The notes beneath the pieces are model-generated. The model was not told the DNA's origin and did no database searches. It saw nothing but the letters and a program-made list of their open reading frames with translations. Made by a program: the position numbers and the translations under genes. Positions 41,905-51,953 of a stretch of 64,000 nt of DNA are shown piece by piece. This DNA comes from Pseudorhodoplanes sp. (GTDB taxonomy: Bacteria > Pseudomonadota > Alphaproteobacteria > Rhizobiales > Xanthobacteraceae), in contig JABARS010000006.1 of NCBI GenBank assembly GCA_019187085.1, positions 134,894-198,893 on the forward strand, read 5' to 3'. The number at the start of each line of letters is the position of its first letter. Position 1 is the first letter of the stretch.

Positions 41905-42317
41905 ACGCCACCAGACGATGCCGGATCGCCCCGTCCCGGGACACAGGATATGCGCGTGAGGGGAACGATCCGAGGGCGCACATCTAAGGCAGAAGGCCCG
42001 GGATTCCAAGGGCCTGACGGCAAAATTCCCCGGTCCCGACCCGCGCTCGTGCCGGGGCGCGGCCCTTCCGGCATGGCGGGCATCGCAGGCGGCGGAAACC
42101 GGCGCGGAAGACGTCGGCGCATCTCGGAATCATAATAATTATTGTTTATTTTCAATAGTTTAATTTCAAGCCGCCAGGTGGTTTTTTGACGCGCCGCAAT
42201 TGCTGTTTGTCCGGTACGCCCCCGGTAATATCGGTTAGTATTTTAGCTATGCCCGGGCTTCTCCGTGTACGTCGGCCGGGTTCTGGGAAAAAACAAAACT
42301 TTAGGGAGTGATACAAA
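41905..42317. other. 413-bp non-coding stretch before the TAXI-TRAP operon
   Basis: No supported gene. The tRNA promoter should lie at its left end (minus strand). The right part, from about 42125, is distinctly AT-rich for this genome (CATAATAATTATTG, TTTTCAATAGTTTAATTTC) and contains a TTGACG at 42187-42192, so the TRAP operon promoter is probably here. AGGGAG at 42303-42308 is the ribosome-binding site of the next gene. Confidence 0.5.
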
Positions 42318-43364
42318 ATGGCATTGATCACGCGAGGCCATCTGTTGACGGTATCTGCGGCCACTCTCGCGGCCGCCATCGCCGGCACAGCCTTGACGCC
42401 CGCCGATGCGCAGGAGCGCAAGTCAATCCGCTGGTCGACTTCGAGCGTCGATTCCTACGGCTACAAAGTGGCCGCGCAGATGGTCAAAATCGCCGAGGAA
42501 GCGCTTGGCGGCGAATACACCATCACCGTCAACCCGTATCCGTCGACGACCGGCGCCATGAAAGCGGCCATGGATGGTACCGGCGAAATCGGCTACACGG
42601 CCGACGTCGGCATGACCCAGCTTTACGAAAGCGACGGCGGCTTCAAGAACTACACGCCGGCCAAGGGCAAGCTGGTCCACACCTGGTACGCTTATCCGAT
42701 GGAATCCTTCATGGCGGTACCCGCCGAAAAGGCTTCCGATTTCAAGTGCCTGAAGGATCTGAGCGGCAAGCCGACCTTCTTCACGCCCGCCGGCTTCATG
42801 AACTGGCTGAACTTCCAGCGCATGTACAAGGCGCTCGGCTACGACTTCAAGCATGTGCAGATCGACCCGAAGACCCAGGCCGACGCGCTCAAGGGCGGCA
42901 CGATTGCGGGCTCGGTCGCCTATACGACCGCGGGCCGTTCGCTCGCGCCGTACTGGAAGGAGACCGAAGTACGCATGGACGTGCGCGTGGTCAATCCGTG
43001 CCCGGACGAAGTCGAAAAGCTGAAGGCCAAGGGCCTGTCGATCGCGACCGTCGATTCGAAAGTGTTTGCCAAGGACGTCGGCGTGAAGCAGATCCAGGGC
43101 GTGCCGATCCTGTTCGCCTATAACATGCGCGCTGATATGCCCGAAGACGTGGTCTACAAGCTGATCAGCGCCTTCTACAAGAACCGCGACGCGCTGGCGA
43201 AGGTCGAGCCGGGCTTCACGCCGATGGCGAAGGACTTCGTCGGCATGCAGACCGCCGGCATCCGCGCCAATCCGGACATTCCGGTGCATCCGGGCCTTGC
43301 CAAGTTCCTCAAAGAGCACAAGGCCTGGGACGACAAGTGGAAGATCGCGAAGGCGGGAAGCTGA
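42318..43364 (+). CDS. TAXI-family TRAP transporter solute-binding protein
   Basis: A 348-residue periplasmic protein with a Sec signal of about 31 residues (LLTVSAATLAAAIAGTALTP, cleavage after ADA). The mature part carries TAXI-type segments: NPYPSTTGAMKAAMDGTGEIGYTADV and AGSVAYTTAGRSLAPYWKE. It delivers an organic acid or amino acid to the fused permease encoded 209 bp downstream. Ligand unknown. Confidence 0.92.
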   Translation: MALITRGHLLTVSAATLAAAIAGTALTPADAQERKSIRWSTSSVDSYGYKVAAQMVKIAEEALGGEYTITVNPYPSTTGAMKAAMDGTGEIGYTADVGMTQLYESDGGFKNYTPAKGKLVHTWYAYPMESFMAVPAEKASDFKCLKDLSGKPTFFTPAGFMNWLNFQRMYKALGYDFKHVQIDPKTQADALKGGTIAGSVAYTTAGRSLAPYWKETEVRMDVRVVNPCPDEVEKLKAKGLSIATVDSKVFAKDVGVKQIQGVPILFAYNMRADMPEDVVYKLISAFYKNRDALAKVEPGFTPMAKDFVGMQTAGIRANPDIPVHPGLAKFLKEHKAWDDKWKIAKAGS

Positions 43365-43383
43365 CCATCTGAAGACCTGAGCG

Positions 43384-43462
43384 GGGCGGGAGCAGGCCGA
43401 CAAAGCCTGCTTCCGCCCTGTCTCGCAATCCGCCGGCTATCGGGCCGGCGGCACGCCGCCGG
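43384..43462 (+). terminator. Two strong intercistronic hairpins in the TRAP operon
   Basis: The 209-bp gap between binding-protein and permease genes has a 14-bp stem with one G-U pair (43384-43397 with 43405-43418, loop CGACAAA) and then a perfect palindromic stem CCGGCGGC-AC-GCCGCCGG (43445-43462). Such structures usually protect the abundant binding-protein mRNA and reduce read-through into the permease gene. Confidence 0.65.
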
Positions 43463-43573
43463 ACGCAGGGGTCTTCGACGATACGCCGAAGAGAATACAT
43501 TCTTGCATGGCCGAGGGGCACGGCCGCAAAACGGCACAACGAAAAGAACACTGGCACTGACAGGGGGAAAGTC

Positions 43574-45589
43574 ATGACGGCCGGCCGACTCAAGAATCCA
43601 TTCAGCCTGAACAACCTGATCCTTGTGTTTGCGCTGATTCAGTTCGTCTGGCTCGCCTGGTATTTCTACACGGGACGCGGCGGACCGCAGGAACTGGTCG
43701 CCCACGTGCTGCCGATCGCGCTGACGCTGCAGATATTCTTCATGTATCGGGAGGGCTATCTCTATAAGTGGCTGCCCCCGCGCGTGAACGACGCCATCAT
43801 CATTGTCTATGTCGCGATCTGCGCATACGCCTTCTGGCATTTCTGGTGGGAATTCGAAGAGATCGCGATCTACCGGCAGGGCTCCTATACCCAGCAGGAT
43901 TTCATCGTCGGCCTGCTGATGTTCCTTCTGGTCATGGAGCTGTCGCGGCTGGCACACCCGGTCCTGTTCTGGATCAACATCATTCTGGTCTTCTATACGC
44001 TGTGGGGCTACCTGAGCCCGCTCGACTTCTTCTGGCACCCCGGTACGTCGTTCTACCGGATCGTGACCTCAAGCACCGTCGAGCTGTCGACCGGCATCTA
44101 CGGTATCTACGGTCAGCTTGCGCTGACCCTGATCGCCGCCTTCCTGCTGCTCGCCGCCACCGCCCGCGGCTTCGGTGCCCAGGCGGCGATGATCAACGTG
44201 ATGCGCCGGCTCGCCGGACGCTCCCGCCAGATGGTCCCGCAGACCGCGGTGATGGGCTCGCTGTCGGTCGGCATGATCAGCGGCAGCGGATCGGCCAATG
44301 CGGTCGTCGTCGGCAGCATCACGATCCCCCTGATGAAGCGCTACGGCCTGCCGGGCACCGTCGCCGGTGCGGTCGAGACGGCCGCCTCGATGGGCGGCCT
44401 GATCATGCCGCCGATGATGGGCGTCGGCGCGTTCCTGATGTCGGAGTTTCTCGGCGTTCCCTATTGGGACGTCGTCATCCGCGGATTCTCGCTGGCGTTC
44501 GTCTATTACATGTCGCTTGCCTTCGCGGTCTATCTGATCTGCGCGCGCCTGCTTCCGCACGACACCATCGCGGCACCGAAAGTCCCGCTTTACGACCAGA
44601 TCAAGACGTCGATCTTCTTCATCGCCGTCGCCTTCCTGATCGTGCTCATGGGCGTGTGGGGGATCGGCGAATTGCTGGCCGCCATCTACACCGCCGGATT
44701 CATGTTCGCGCTTCTGGCCGCGGCTTTCCTCTACTTCAAGCACGTTCTGCACGATCCGCTGGTCAAGGACGAGACGCTGCTCGGCAACATTGCGCTGAGC
44801 CTCGAAACCCATGCCGACATGACCTCCTATCTGACGCTGCTGCTGGCGACGCTTGGCATCATGATCGGGCTGTTCACCGTCACCGGCTTCATCAACCGGA
44901 TGGGGGCGATGCTGCTCGATCTCGGCGCATGGAACATCATGGCGATGGTCTTCATGGCTTATATTTTCGGCTGGCTGGTCGGCGCCGGCCTGCCGCCGAC
45001 CGCGACCTACATCATCGGCGCCGTGGTGATCGTGCAACCGCTCGTGTCACTCGGCGTCAATCCCTGGGTGGCGCATTTCTTCGTGTTCCTGCTGTCGGTC
45101 TGGGGCGAGTTGTCGCCGCCGACCTCGCTCACCGCCGCGGTCTCCGCGCGCATCGCGGACGCCTCCTTCATGATGACCATGTGGGAAGCGCTCAAGATAT
45201 GCCTGCCGATCACGCTGATGACGTTCGCCATCTTCACCCGTTCGGAGATGATCATCACACCGGGCTGGCTCCAGATCACGAACACGATCGCGATGACGAT
45301 AGGTACCTGTGGCATCGCTTATGCGATGTTCGGGCGTATCCACCCACAAACTGCCATCGATATCGTGGCACGCATCGGCATTGCGGCGATGTCCGCGTTC
45401 GTGCTGTTCTATCCGCAGGATATGGCCGCGCTCGCCGTCAGCCTACCGCTCCTGGTCGCAATCGTGTTCGGCCTGTGGCGCCACAGCATCATCGCACCGC
45501 GCGGCGCAAAAGCCATTGCCGTGCACGACGAAGCAGCCAATCCGGACGAACTGGCGACGCTCGTCAGCGAAGCCAAGCGCGAAGTCTGA
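43574..45589 (+). CDS. TRAP transporter fused permease (4TM + 12TM)
   Basis: A 671-residue integral membrane protein that joins the small (DctQ-like) and large (DctM-like) TRAP subunits, the usual form in TAXI systems. The large domain has SVGMISGSGSANAVVVGSIT, MGGLIMPPMMGVGAFLMSEF and GAGLPPTATYIIGAVVI. It is an ion-coupled secondary importer working with the binding protein at 42318. GGGGGAAAG precedes the ATG. Confidence 0.94.
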   Translation: MTAGRLKNPFSLNNLILVFALIQFVWLAWYFYTGRGGPQELVAHVLPIALTLQIFFMYREGYLYKWLPPRVNDAIIIVYVAICAYAFWHFWWEFEEIAIYRQGSYTQQDFIVGLLMFLLVMELSRLAHPVLFWINIILVFYTLWGYLSPLDFFWHPGTSFYRIVTSSTVELSTGIYGIYGQLALTLIAAFLLLAATARGFGAQAAMINVMRRLAGRSRQMVPQTAVMGSLSVGMISGSGSANAVVVGSITIPLMKRYGLPGTVAGAVETAASMGGLIMPPMMGVGAFLMSEFLGVPYWDVVIRGFSLAFVYYMSLAFAVYLICARLLPHDTIAAPKVPLYDQIKTSIFFIAVAFLIVLMGVWGIGELLAAIYTAGFMFALLAAAFLYFKHVLHDPLVKDETLLGNIALSLETHADMTSYLTLLLATLGIMIGLFTVTGFINRMGAMLLDLGAWNIMAMVFMAYIFGWLVGAGLPPTATYIIGAVVIVQPLVSLGVNPWVAHFFVFLLSVWGELSPPTSLTAAVSARIADASFMMTMWEALKICLPITLMTFAIFTRSEMIITPGWLQITNTIAMTIGTCGIAYAMFGRIHPQTAIDIVARIGIAAMSAFVLFYPQDMAALAVSLPLLVAIVFGLWRHSIIAPRGAKAIAVHDEAANPDELATLVSEAKREV

Positions 45590-45601
45590 AAAGCCAAAGC
45601 C

Positions 45602-45632
45602 AAGGGGGCCGCACCATGCGTGCGGCCCCCTT
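45602..45632. terminator. Bidirectional terminator hairpin
   Basis: AAGGGGGCCGCAC (45602-45614) and GTGCGGCCCCCTT (45620-45632) form a perfect 13-bp stem with a 5-nt loop between the converging TRAP permease and LTXXQ genes. The A/T flanks on both sides make it usable in both directions. Confidence 0.8.
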
Positions 45633-45657
45633 GTGCAAACGTCCACTTGCGGAATGG

Positions 45658-46107
45658 TTATTCGAAATGCTGGGCGACGCTGCCGAGGCCCATGGCGCGC
45701 GCGAGATGGATCGCGTCACGGCGCTGGCCATCGTCGAGCGTCTTGATCAGCGGCTGCGCCGCCGAGACCAACCGCTTGATCGAGGACGCGCTGAGCGCAA
45801 GCTCGGAGGCGCGCGCGCCGATGCGGCTCATGAAGCCCGCGCCGGCCTCTTCGGCATTCGCCTTGCGCCGCGCGATCTCGCGCAACGCCGCCTCGACACG
45901 CGGCCAATGACGCTCCTGCTCCGGAGTCAGGCGCAGCGTCGCCTTTGCGCGCGCGATCTTGGAATCGACCTCGTCGGAGGAATGCGTCTGCACGCCGTAG
46001 CGCGTCGGATGACGCGCGGCCGAAGTATCGGTGATGTCCTGGGCGAAAACGAAAGACGATCCCATGATCGTGAGTGCCATCGCACCCACGAACGCTGCCT
46101 TCCACAT
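45658..46107 (-). CDS. Spy/CpxP-like LTXXQ-motif periplasmic protein
   Basis: A 149-residue small exported protein with a signal peptide (MWKAAFVGAMALTIMGSSFVFAQ, cleavage near residue 22). The motif LRLTPEQERHWPRVEAALREIARR is the LTXXQ signature of Spy/CpxP chaperones; the rest is helical and charged. The ATG at 46107 is chosen because the signal peptide starts there and CGGAGC precedes it; the open frame continues upstream without homology. Likely role is envelope stress or metal response; no partner gene is adjacent. Confidence 0.8.
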   Translation of the reverse strand: MWKAAFVGAMALTIMGSSFVFAQDITDTSAARHPTRYGVQTHSSDEVDSKIARAKATLRLTPEQERHWPRVEAALREIARRKANAEEAGAGFMSRIGARASELALSASSIKRLVSAAQPLIKTLDDGQRRDAIHLARAMGLGSVAQHFE

Positions 46108-46568
46108 GCAGAGCTCCGGATGTTTTGTGTTGTGTTGCATTGCGGAATACATGACGGCACGGTGACAAACAACCCTACCGTGGTGAGAATCGCATAAAGG
46201 ATAATCACTTAATTTTACAAAGGGTTGCGGGAAAAAAGGGGCATCGCCCGGACAAAAAGTAGGCGATTGTGCGACGGCGAAAAACGCCTGTATTTCAGGC
46301 CTTCGCGAGGCCCTGCCCATGCTCCCGCGCGGCCGCGTCGCGCGGAAGCTTTCATCACGCCGTCGGGGAACCAGGCGGGACGCACCGTGTGCGGGCATGG
46401 AACGAAATCGAAGGGACGTGAACGATGCTCCCGAAGCCGGGGAACATTTGGCACCGCAACGCGGAGAGTACCATAACATGATCCGTCCCGGCGGGGATGG
46501 ATCATGCGGCGGGTCTGGGGTTGCGCTCCGCGCGACTTTACGCGGAGCGCCTTTGCCGTTGCCACGCC
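46108..46568. other. 461-bp non-coding stretch between the LTXXQ gene and leuA
   Basis: Both flanking genes are on the minus strand. The left 150 bp is AT-richer (around 46190-46260) and should hold the LTXXQ promoter. The right end holds the leuA-proximal hairpin at 46523-46550. Short open frames of 80-120 codons exist on both strands but are Arg/Pro-rich composition artefacts; none has a signal, domain or ribosome-binding site. Confidence 0.5.
46523..46550 (-). terminator. Hairpin downstream of leuA
   Basis: A perfect 10-bp inverted repeat, GCGCTCCGCG (46523-46532) and CGCGGAGCGC (46541-46550), with an 8-nt loop starts 18 bp after the leuA stop. There is no T-tract on the minus strand, so it may be an mRNA 3'-end stabiliser or a weak terminator. 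Confidence 0.55.
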
Positions 46569-48128
<1,560 letters not shown>

Positions 48129-48191
48129 TGGAAAATTCCTTCTTCTCGCATGCGCCTCGGTGGGCGCTCATCGGGGTTTGCTTGTAACCGC

Positions 48192-48232
48192 CCCCTGAGT
48201 GCCCAGGCGCCAATGCCCGGCCGGCCCTCAGG
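48192..48232 (-). promoter_or_regulatory. Attenuator hairpin between leader peptide and leuA
   Basis: CCCCTGAG (48232-48225), which includes the leader stop codon, pairs perfectly with CTCAGGGG (48199-48192). No T-tract follows, so it is more likely part of a translational or antitermination switch than a simple terminator. Confidence 0.6.
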
Positions 48233-48302
48233 GGCAGGTAAGAAGAAGCAGACCGCCAATAATGAGGCAGGCACCGGAAGCGGCGGGAGCCGTCCGGGTC
48301 AT
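48228..48302 (-). CDS. Leucine-rich leader peptide of leuA (LeuL-like)
   Basis: A 24-residue minus-strand reading frame starting ATGACCCGG and ending in ACLIIGGLLLLTCP. It has five leucine codons, four of them consecutive (CTG CTT CTT CTT), plus two isoleucines, in a position and length typical of ribosome-mediated attenuators. The stop overlaps the 5' arm of the hairpin described next. The Leu-codon run CTTCTTCT (48248-48241) is exactly complementary to AGAAGAAG (48146-48139) in the leuA ribosome-binding region. Confidence 0.8.
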   Translation of the reverse strand: MTRTAPAASGACLIIGGLLLLTCP

Positions 48303-48473
48303 CGGGCGCAGAGCGAAGCGCTGTGACATTGCCAGATCCTCAGTACCGGCCCTCAGGGTCGCCAATCTTGGTAAATCGGGCGTTAACCCGGGCCGGGATG
48401 GCTCTCTTTTAGCGGATCATCCTGCCCGCGGGCAAGTAGGCGCCGGGCGGCCTGTCGAGGCCCCGGCCGCGGC

Positions 48474-49406
48474 TCAATCCCGCGACTTGGCGCGGCGGGC
48501 TCCGGCCTCCGCCCTGCCCTCCGCTTCCAGGGCGGACGCCACCTTCTTCAGTTCGGCCGGGGAATGCTCGCCCGCGAGGGGGAATTTCAGATCGAGCCGT
48601 TCCATGGCTTCGACCAAAGCGAGCGAAACGAGGAGCCGCGCGAACCATTTGTGGTCCGCCGGCACCACGATCCAGGGCGCTTCCGGGATCGAGGTCTGGC
48701 GGATCATGTCCTGGTAGGCGGCCATGTATTTATTCCAGAGCCCGCGCTCGGCGACGTCGCCCATGGCGAATTTCCAGCGCTTATCGGGATCGTCGAGGCG
48801 GTCGAGGAAGCGCCGACGCTGCTCCTCCTTGGAGATGCGCAGATGAAACTTGAGCACCACCGTGCCGTTGCGCACGAGGTGGCGCTCGAAGGCGCAGATG
48901 TCCTCGAACCGTTCCTTCCAGATGTTGCGGGTGACCAGCGGCGGCGGCAGCTTCTGCTTCGCCAGGATTTCCGGGTGCACGCGCACGACCAGGCATTCCT
49001 CGTAGTGGGAACGGTTGAAAATGCCGATGCGGCCGCGCTCCGGCAGCCGGCGCGCCACGCGCCAGAGATAATTGTGGTCGAGCTCCTCGGCATTCGGCGC
49101 CTTGAAGGAATGGACGTCGCACCCGAGCGGATTGACGCCGTAGAGCACGTGCTCGACGATGCCGTCCTTGCCGGCCGCGTCCATCCCCTGCAGGATCATC
49201 AGCACCGACCACTTGTCCTGTGCGTAAAGCTTTTCCTGCAGCGTCGCGAGGCGGCGGCCATGGTCGGCGACGACCTTCCTCGCCTCGTCCTTGCCGATGC
49301 CGAGCCCGCCGGTATCGGCCGGATCGAAATCCGCGAGCCGGAAATTTGCCGGACGTGCGATCCGGTAACGCCCGACGAGCTTGCCAAGCTTCTTGTCCAG
49401 ACTCAT
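48474..49406 (-). CDS. Polyphosphate kinase 2 family protein
   Basis: A 310-residue PPK2-family kinase. Walker A is GMDAAGKDGIVEH and the lid/second motif contains FNRSHYEECLVVRVHPE. One-domain PPK2 enzymes of this size move phosphate between polyphosphate and nucleoside diphosphates. The ATG at 49406 has GGAGG 6 nt upstream; the frame runs a further 13 codons upstream without homology. It ends the minus-strand run pdxY-phzF-nudix-ppk2. Direction and nucleotide preference are not readable. Confidence 0.92.
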   Translation of the reverse strand: MSLDKKLGKLVGRYRIARPANFRLADFDPADTGGLGIGKDEARKVVADHGRRLATLQEKLYAQDKWSVLMILQGMDAAGKDGIVEHVLYGVNPLGCDVHSFKAPNAEELDHNYLWRVARRLPERGRIGIFNRSHYEECLVVRVHPEILAKQKLPPPLVTRNIWKERFEDICAFERHLVRNGTVVLKFHLRISKEEQRRRFLDRLDDPDKRWKFAMGDVAERGLWNKYMAAYQDMIRQTSIPEAPWIVVPADHKWFARLLVSLALVEAMERLDLKFPLAGEHSPAELKKVASALEAEGRAEAGARRAKSRD

Positions 49407-49429
49407 GGCGATCCTCCGCGGCAAGGCGC

Positions 49430-50137
49430 TTATCGTGCCCGCCATTCGTGCTGCAAAAAGGCCTGCACGAAGTCTGGCATGTCTGGAACGAGATCGGCCA
49501 GCCCGCGCGCAATATAGATGTCGGAAAGCTCCGGATGCGCCTGCTGCGCCAGCGTCGCGCAGATGCGCGCGCGCAGGACATCGGCCGACTCTGCCGCCCG
49601 CATGCGCTTGAGCAGGGCGACGCGACCTTCGGCCTCGATCATGCTCCAGCCGGGCGCGATCGCAAGCTCGTCGGGCGAAACGCCGGTCTCCTCGGCGACC
49701 TCCCGGCGCACGCTGCCTTCGAGGTCGACGGTGTCGCCGCGCACGTCATCGGGGTCGGGCGTACCGCCCGGAAAATAGACATTGCCGGCATTGGCCGTCC
49801 CCGCCCCCATGACGCCGAGCAGAAAGGCATCGTCGGCCCCCTGCAGCGCGCCGAGCGCAAAGCAGTTCTTCACCGCGCGGTCCGGGAAGCCCCAGTCGCG
49901 CCAAGCGATAAAGCTCGCAAAGTCCGTCTGCAGATAGGCGCCATGCAGGGTGCGCTCCGCGATCCGGTATTGGTAGAGCAGCAGAACAGGGCCGTTCCAC
50001 AGACCGGGCTTCTCGCGCCTAAGCGACGCGAAATATGCCGCGATCTCCCTGCGGTTGCGTTCCGCGAACGGCCATGGCCGCGGCGCCAGACGAAGCGACA
50101 GACGGTCGATCGGAACTACCGGTAAAGTGTCGGTCAC
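49430..50137 (-). CDS. Nudix hydrolase
   Basis: A 235-residue protein with a Nudix core. The box is partly degenerate: REVAEETGV keeps the catalytic RE..EE..G part, but the upstream Gly and Glu of the consensus are not in register. The preceding NVYFPGGTPDPDDVRGD is a typical strand and substrate loop. GTG at 50137 overlaps the phzF stop (GTGA), so it is coupled to that gene; an open frame continues upstream inside phzF. Members of this size and type hydrolyse nucleotide or CoA-type diphosphates; substrate unknown. Confidence 0.82.
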   Translation of the reverse strand: MTDTLPVVPIDRLSLRLAPRPWPFAERNRREIAAYFASLRREKPGLWNGPVLLLYQYRIAERTLHGAYLQTDFASFIAWRDWGFPDRAVKNCFALGALQGADDAFLLGVMGAGTANAGNVYFPGGTPDPDDVRGDTVDLEGSVRREVAEETGVSPDELAIAPGWSMIEAEGRVALLKRMRAAESADVLRARICATLAQQAHPELSDIYIARGLADLVPDMPDFVQAFLQHEWRAR

Positions 50138-51033
50138 GCGTCGATCATACCTTCCGTCACCGTGACGGCCACGCCACCGATCGCAACCGAGGCGAGCCGG
50201 CCGCCGCCGACCGTGAAGCCGACCTCGATCCGGCTCGGCCGTCCCATGTCGATGCCCTGCGCGATGGCGATCCGGTGCTCGCCGTCCGAATAGGCGCCCG
50301 ACCCGTGCAGCAGCCCGGCGAACGCGGCAGCCGCCGAGCCGGTCGCCGGGTCCTCGGGGATTCCCATCGCCGGCGCGAACATGCGAGCGCAAAAATCGGC
50401 ACTGTCGGCGGACACCCCGCGGCAGAACACGAAGACCTTGCCCGGGCCGCCGATGCCGAAAACGGATTCAAAGTGCGCGGGATCGGGCCGACAGCGGGCC
50501 ACGGCATCGCGCGTGCGCATCGGCACGAAGCAGAAAGGCAACCCGGCCGACCAGCGCGCGGCCGCAAGGCCCTCGATACCGATATCGGCCGCGCTCACGC
50601 TGAGCGCCCCTGCAAGCTCGGTCGCGGCCGGCAGGTCGCCGAGGCGTTGCGGCAGACCGGGGACGGCGAAACAGGCCCGCCCGCGTCCGGCATCGAGCGG
50701 CTCGAAACGGCAAGCCACCGCGCCGACGCCCTCCTCGAGCGTGAATTCACGCGCAGCGCGGGCGCCGTCCAACTGCGCCAGCAGCACCGCGGCCCCGACC
50801 GTCGGATGGCCGGCGAACGGCAGCTCGGCCGCCGGCGTGAAGATTCTCAGGCGCGCGCGGTGCGCCGGCTCCTGCGGCGGCAGCACGAACACCGTCTCGG
50901 GATGATTGAACTCGCGCGCGACCGCCTGCATCAGCGGGGTTGCGAGACCCTCGGCGTCGACCACCACCGCCAGCGGATTGCCGGCGAACCGCGTCTCGGT
51001 GAAGACGTCCAGCGTGAAGAAGCGGCGGCGCAC
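50134..51033 (-). CDS. PhzF-family isomerase/epimerase
   Basis: A 299-residue protein of the PhzF/diaminopimelate-epimerase fold. The start RRRFFTLDVFTETRFAGNPLAVV with the catalytic-Glu segment FNHPETVFV (about residue 47), the FAGHPTVGAAVLL motif and the second-half GIPEDPATGSAAAAFAGLL are all family hallmarks. There are no phenazine genes nearby, so this is a generic PhzF-like enzyme. GTG at 51033 is preferred because AGGAGG at 51049-51044 lies 10 nt upstream; an in-frame GTG at 51042 is too close to it. Confidence 0.88.
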   Translation of the reverse strand: MRRRFFTLDVFTETRFAGNPLAVVVDAEGLATPLMQAVAREFNHPETVFVLPPQEPAHRARLRIFTPAAELPFAGHPTVGAAVLLAQLDGARAAREFTLEEGVGAVACRFEPLDAGRGRACFAVPGLPQRLGDLPAATELAGALSVSAADIGIEGLAAARWSAGLPFCFVPMRTRDAVARCRPDPAHFESVFGIGGPGKVFVFCRGVSADSADFCARMFAPAMGIPEDPATGSAAAAFAGLLHGSGAYSDGEHRIAIAQGIDMGRPSRIEVGFTVGGGRLASVAIGGVAVTVTEGMIDA

Positions 51034-51038
51034 GGCGT

Positions 51039-51887
51039 TCACACCTCCTGGGGCGCAAAAATCCAGCCGGGATTGACGATCTCGTCCTGCGCCGCAATCA
51101 GCGCGATCTCGCGCGATCCCTGCTCCACCGTGCGCCTGAGAATCCCGAACACGGAAGAGGCCGACATCGAAAGCGCCCGCGCCAGCGGCGCGCCTTTGAC
51201 AATGTGCGCAAAGAACAGGGCCGCGATGACGTCGCCCGCGCCGTTGGCGACGATCGGCAGTTTCGGCGTGCGCATGCGATAGCGGCCCTCGGGGCCGACG
51301 GCGAGAAGATCGATGCTGTCTGCGGGCGTATCGTCGAGATGCAACGAAGTGACGAGCACGACCGACGGCCCGCGCCCGCGCAGCGCCTCGACCGCCGCGA
51401 CTGCGTCCGCCAAAGTGCGCGAGGACCGTCCGCTCAGGAAATCCAGCTCGAAGTGGTTCGGCGTGATCACGTCGGCTGCGGCGACGGCGCGGTCGCGCAG
51501 GAATTCGGGAATGCCCGGACGCACGAATATACCCTGCTCAACGTCGCCGATGACCGGATCGCAGCAATAGCGCATCGCCGGATTGGCGCGGCGCACGCGC
51601 AGCACCGCGTCGAGAATAGCCTCCCCGATCTCGGCCGAGCCCATATAGCCGGACAGGACGCCGTCGCACATGCGCAGCGCGCCACGCTCGGCGATGCCGG
51701 CGACCAGATCGCGGATGACGGCTGCATCGAACACGATCCCCTTCCAGGAGCCATAACCGGTGTGGTTGGAGTATTGCACGGTATGGACCGGCCAGACCTC
51801 GATCCCAAGCCGCTGGAGCGGAAAGGTCGCCGCGGCATTGCCGACATGGCCATAGGCGACGTGCGACTGGATGGAGAGGAGATTCAT
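51039..51887 (-). CDS. pdxY: Pyridoxal kinase (PdxY)
   Basis: A 282-residue ribokinase-fold kinase of vitamin B6 salvage, phosphorylating pyridoxal to PLP. Diagnostic segments are ILSIQSHVAYGHVGNAAA-like start (LLSIQSHVAYGHVGN), VQYSNHTGYG, YCCDPVIGD and the catalytic anion hole PIVANGAGDVIAALF. The ATG at 51887 begins MNLLSIQS; an open extension to 51902 adds five residues only. It runs into phzF with overlapping signals (GTGTGA). PLP is needed by MetZ and possibly other enzymes in the window. Confidence 0.93.
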   Translation of the reverse strand: MNLLSIQSHVAYGHVGNAAATFPLQRLGIEVWPVHTVQYSNHTGYGSWKGIVFDAAVIRDLVAGIAERGALRMCDGVLSGYMGSAEIGEAILDAVLRVRRANPAMRYCCDPVIGDVEQGIFVRPGIPEFLRDRAVAAADVITPNHFELDFLSGRSSRTLADAVAAVEALRGRGPSVVLVTSLHLDDTPADSIDLLAVGPEGRYRMRTPKLPIVANGAGDVIAALFFAHIVKGAPLARALSMSASSVFGILRRTVEQGSREIALIAAQDEIVNPGWIFAPQEV

Positions 51888-51905
51888 GGGCCCAAAATAC
51901 ACAAT

Positions 51906-51929
51906 GCCCCCTCCCTTGCGGGAGAGGGC
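51906..51929. repeat. Short intergenic palindrome
   Basis: GCCCCCTCCC (51906-51915) and GGGAGAGGGC (51920-51929) form a stem with one mismatch around TTGC, a sequence type repeated often in Hyphomicrobiales intergenic regions. It lies after the binding-protein gene and before pdxY on the minus strand and may serve as a terminator for the ABC operon. Confidence 0.55.
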
Positions 51930-51953
51930 ACCGGCACGATTTTTATTGATCGG

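Noticed and set aside
46215..46565. Short open frames in the 461-bp gap before leuA (both strands)
   Set aside because: Arg/Pro-rich, no start signals, no homology recognisable, and they overlap one another on both strands.
50134..51033. Phenazine biosynthesis
   Set aside because: Only the generic PhzF-family isomerase is present; there are no other phz genes in the window.
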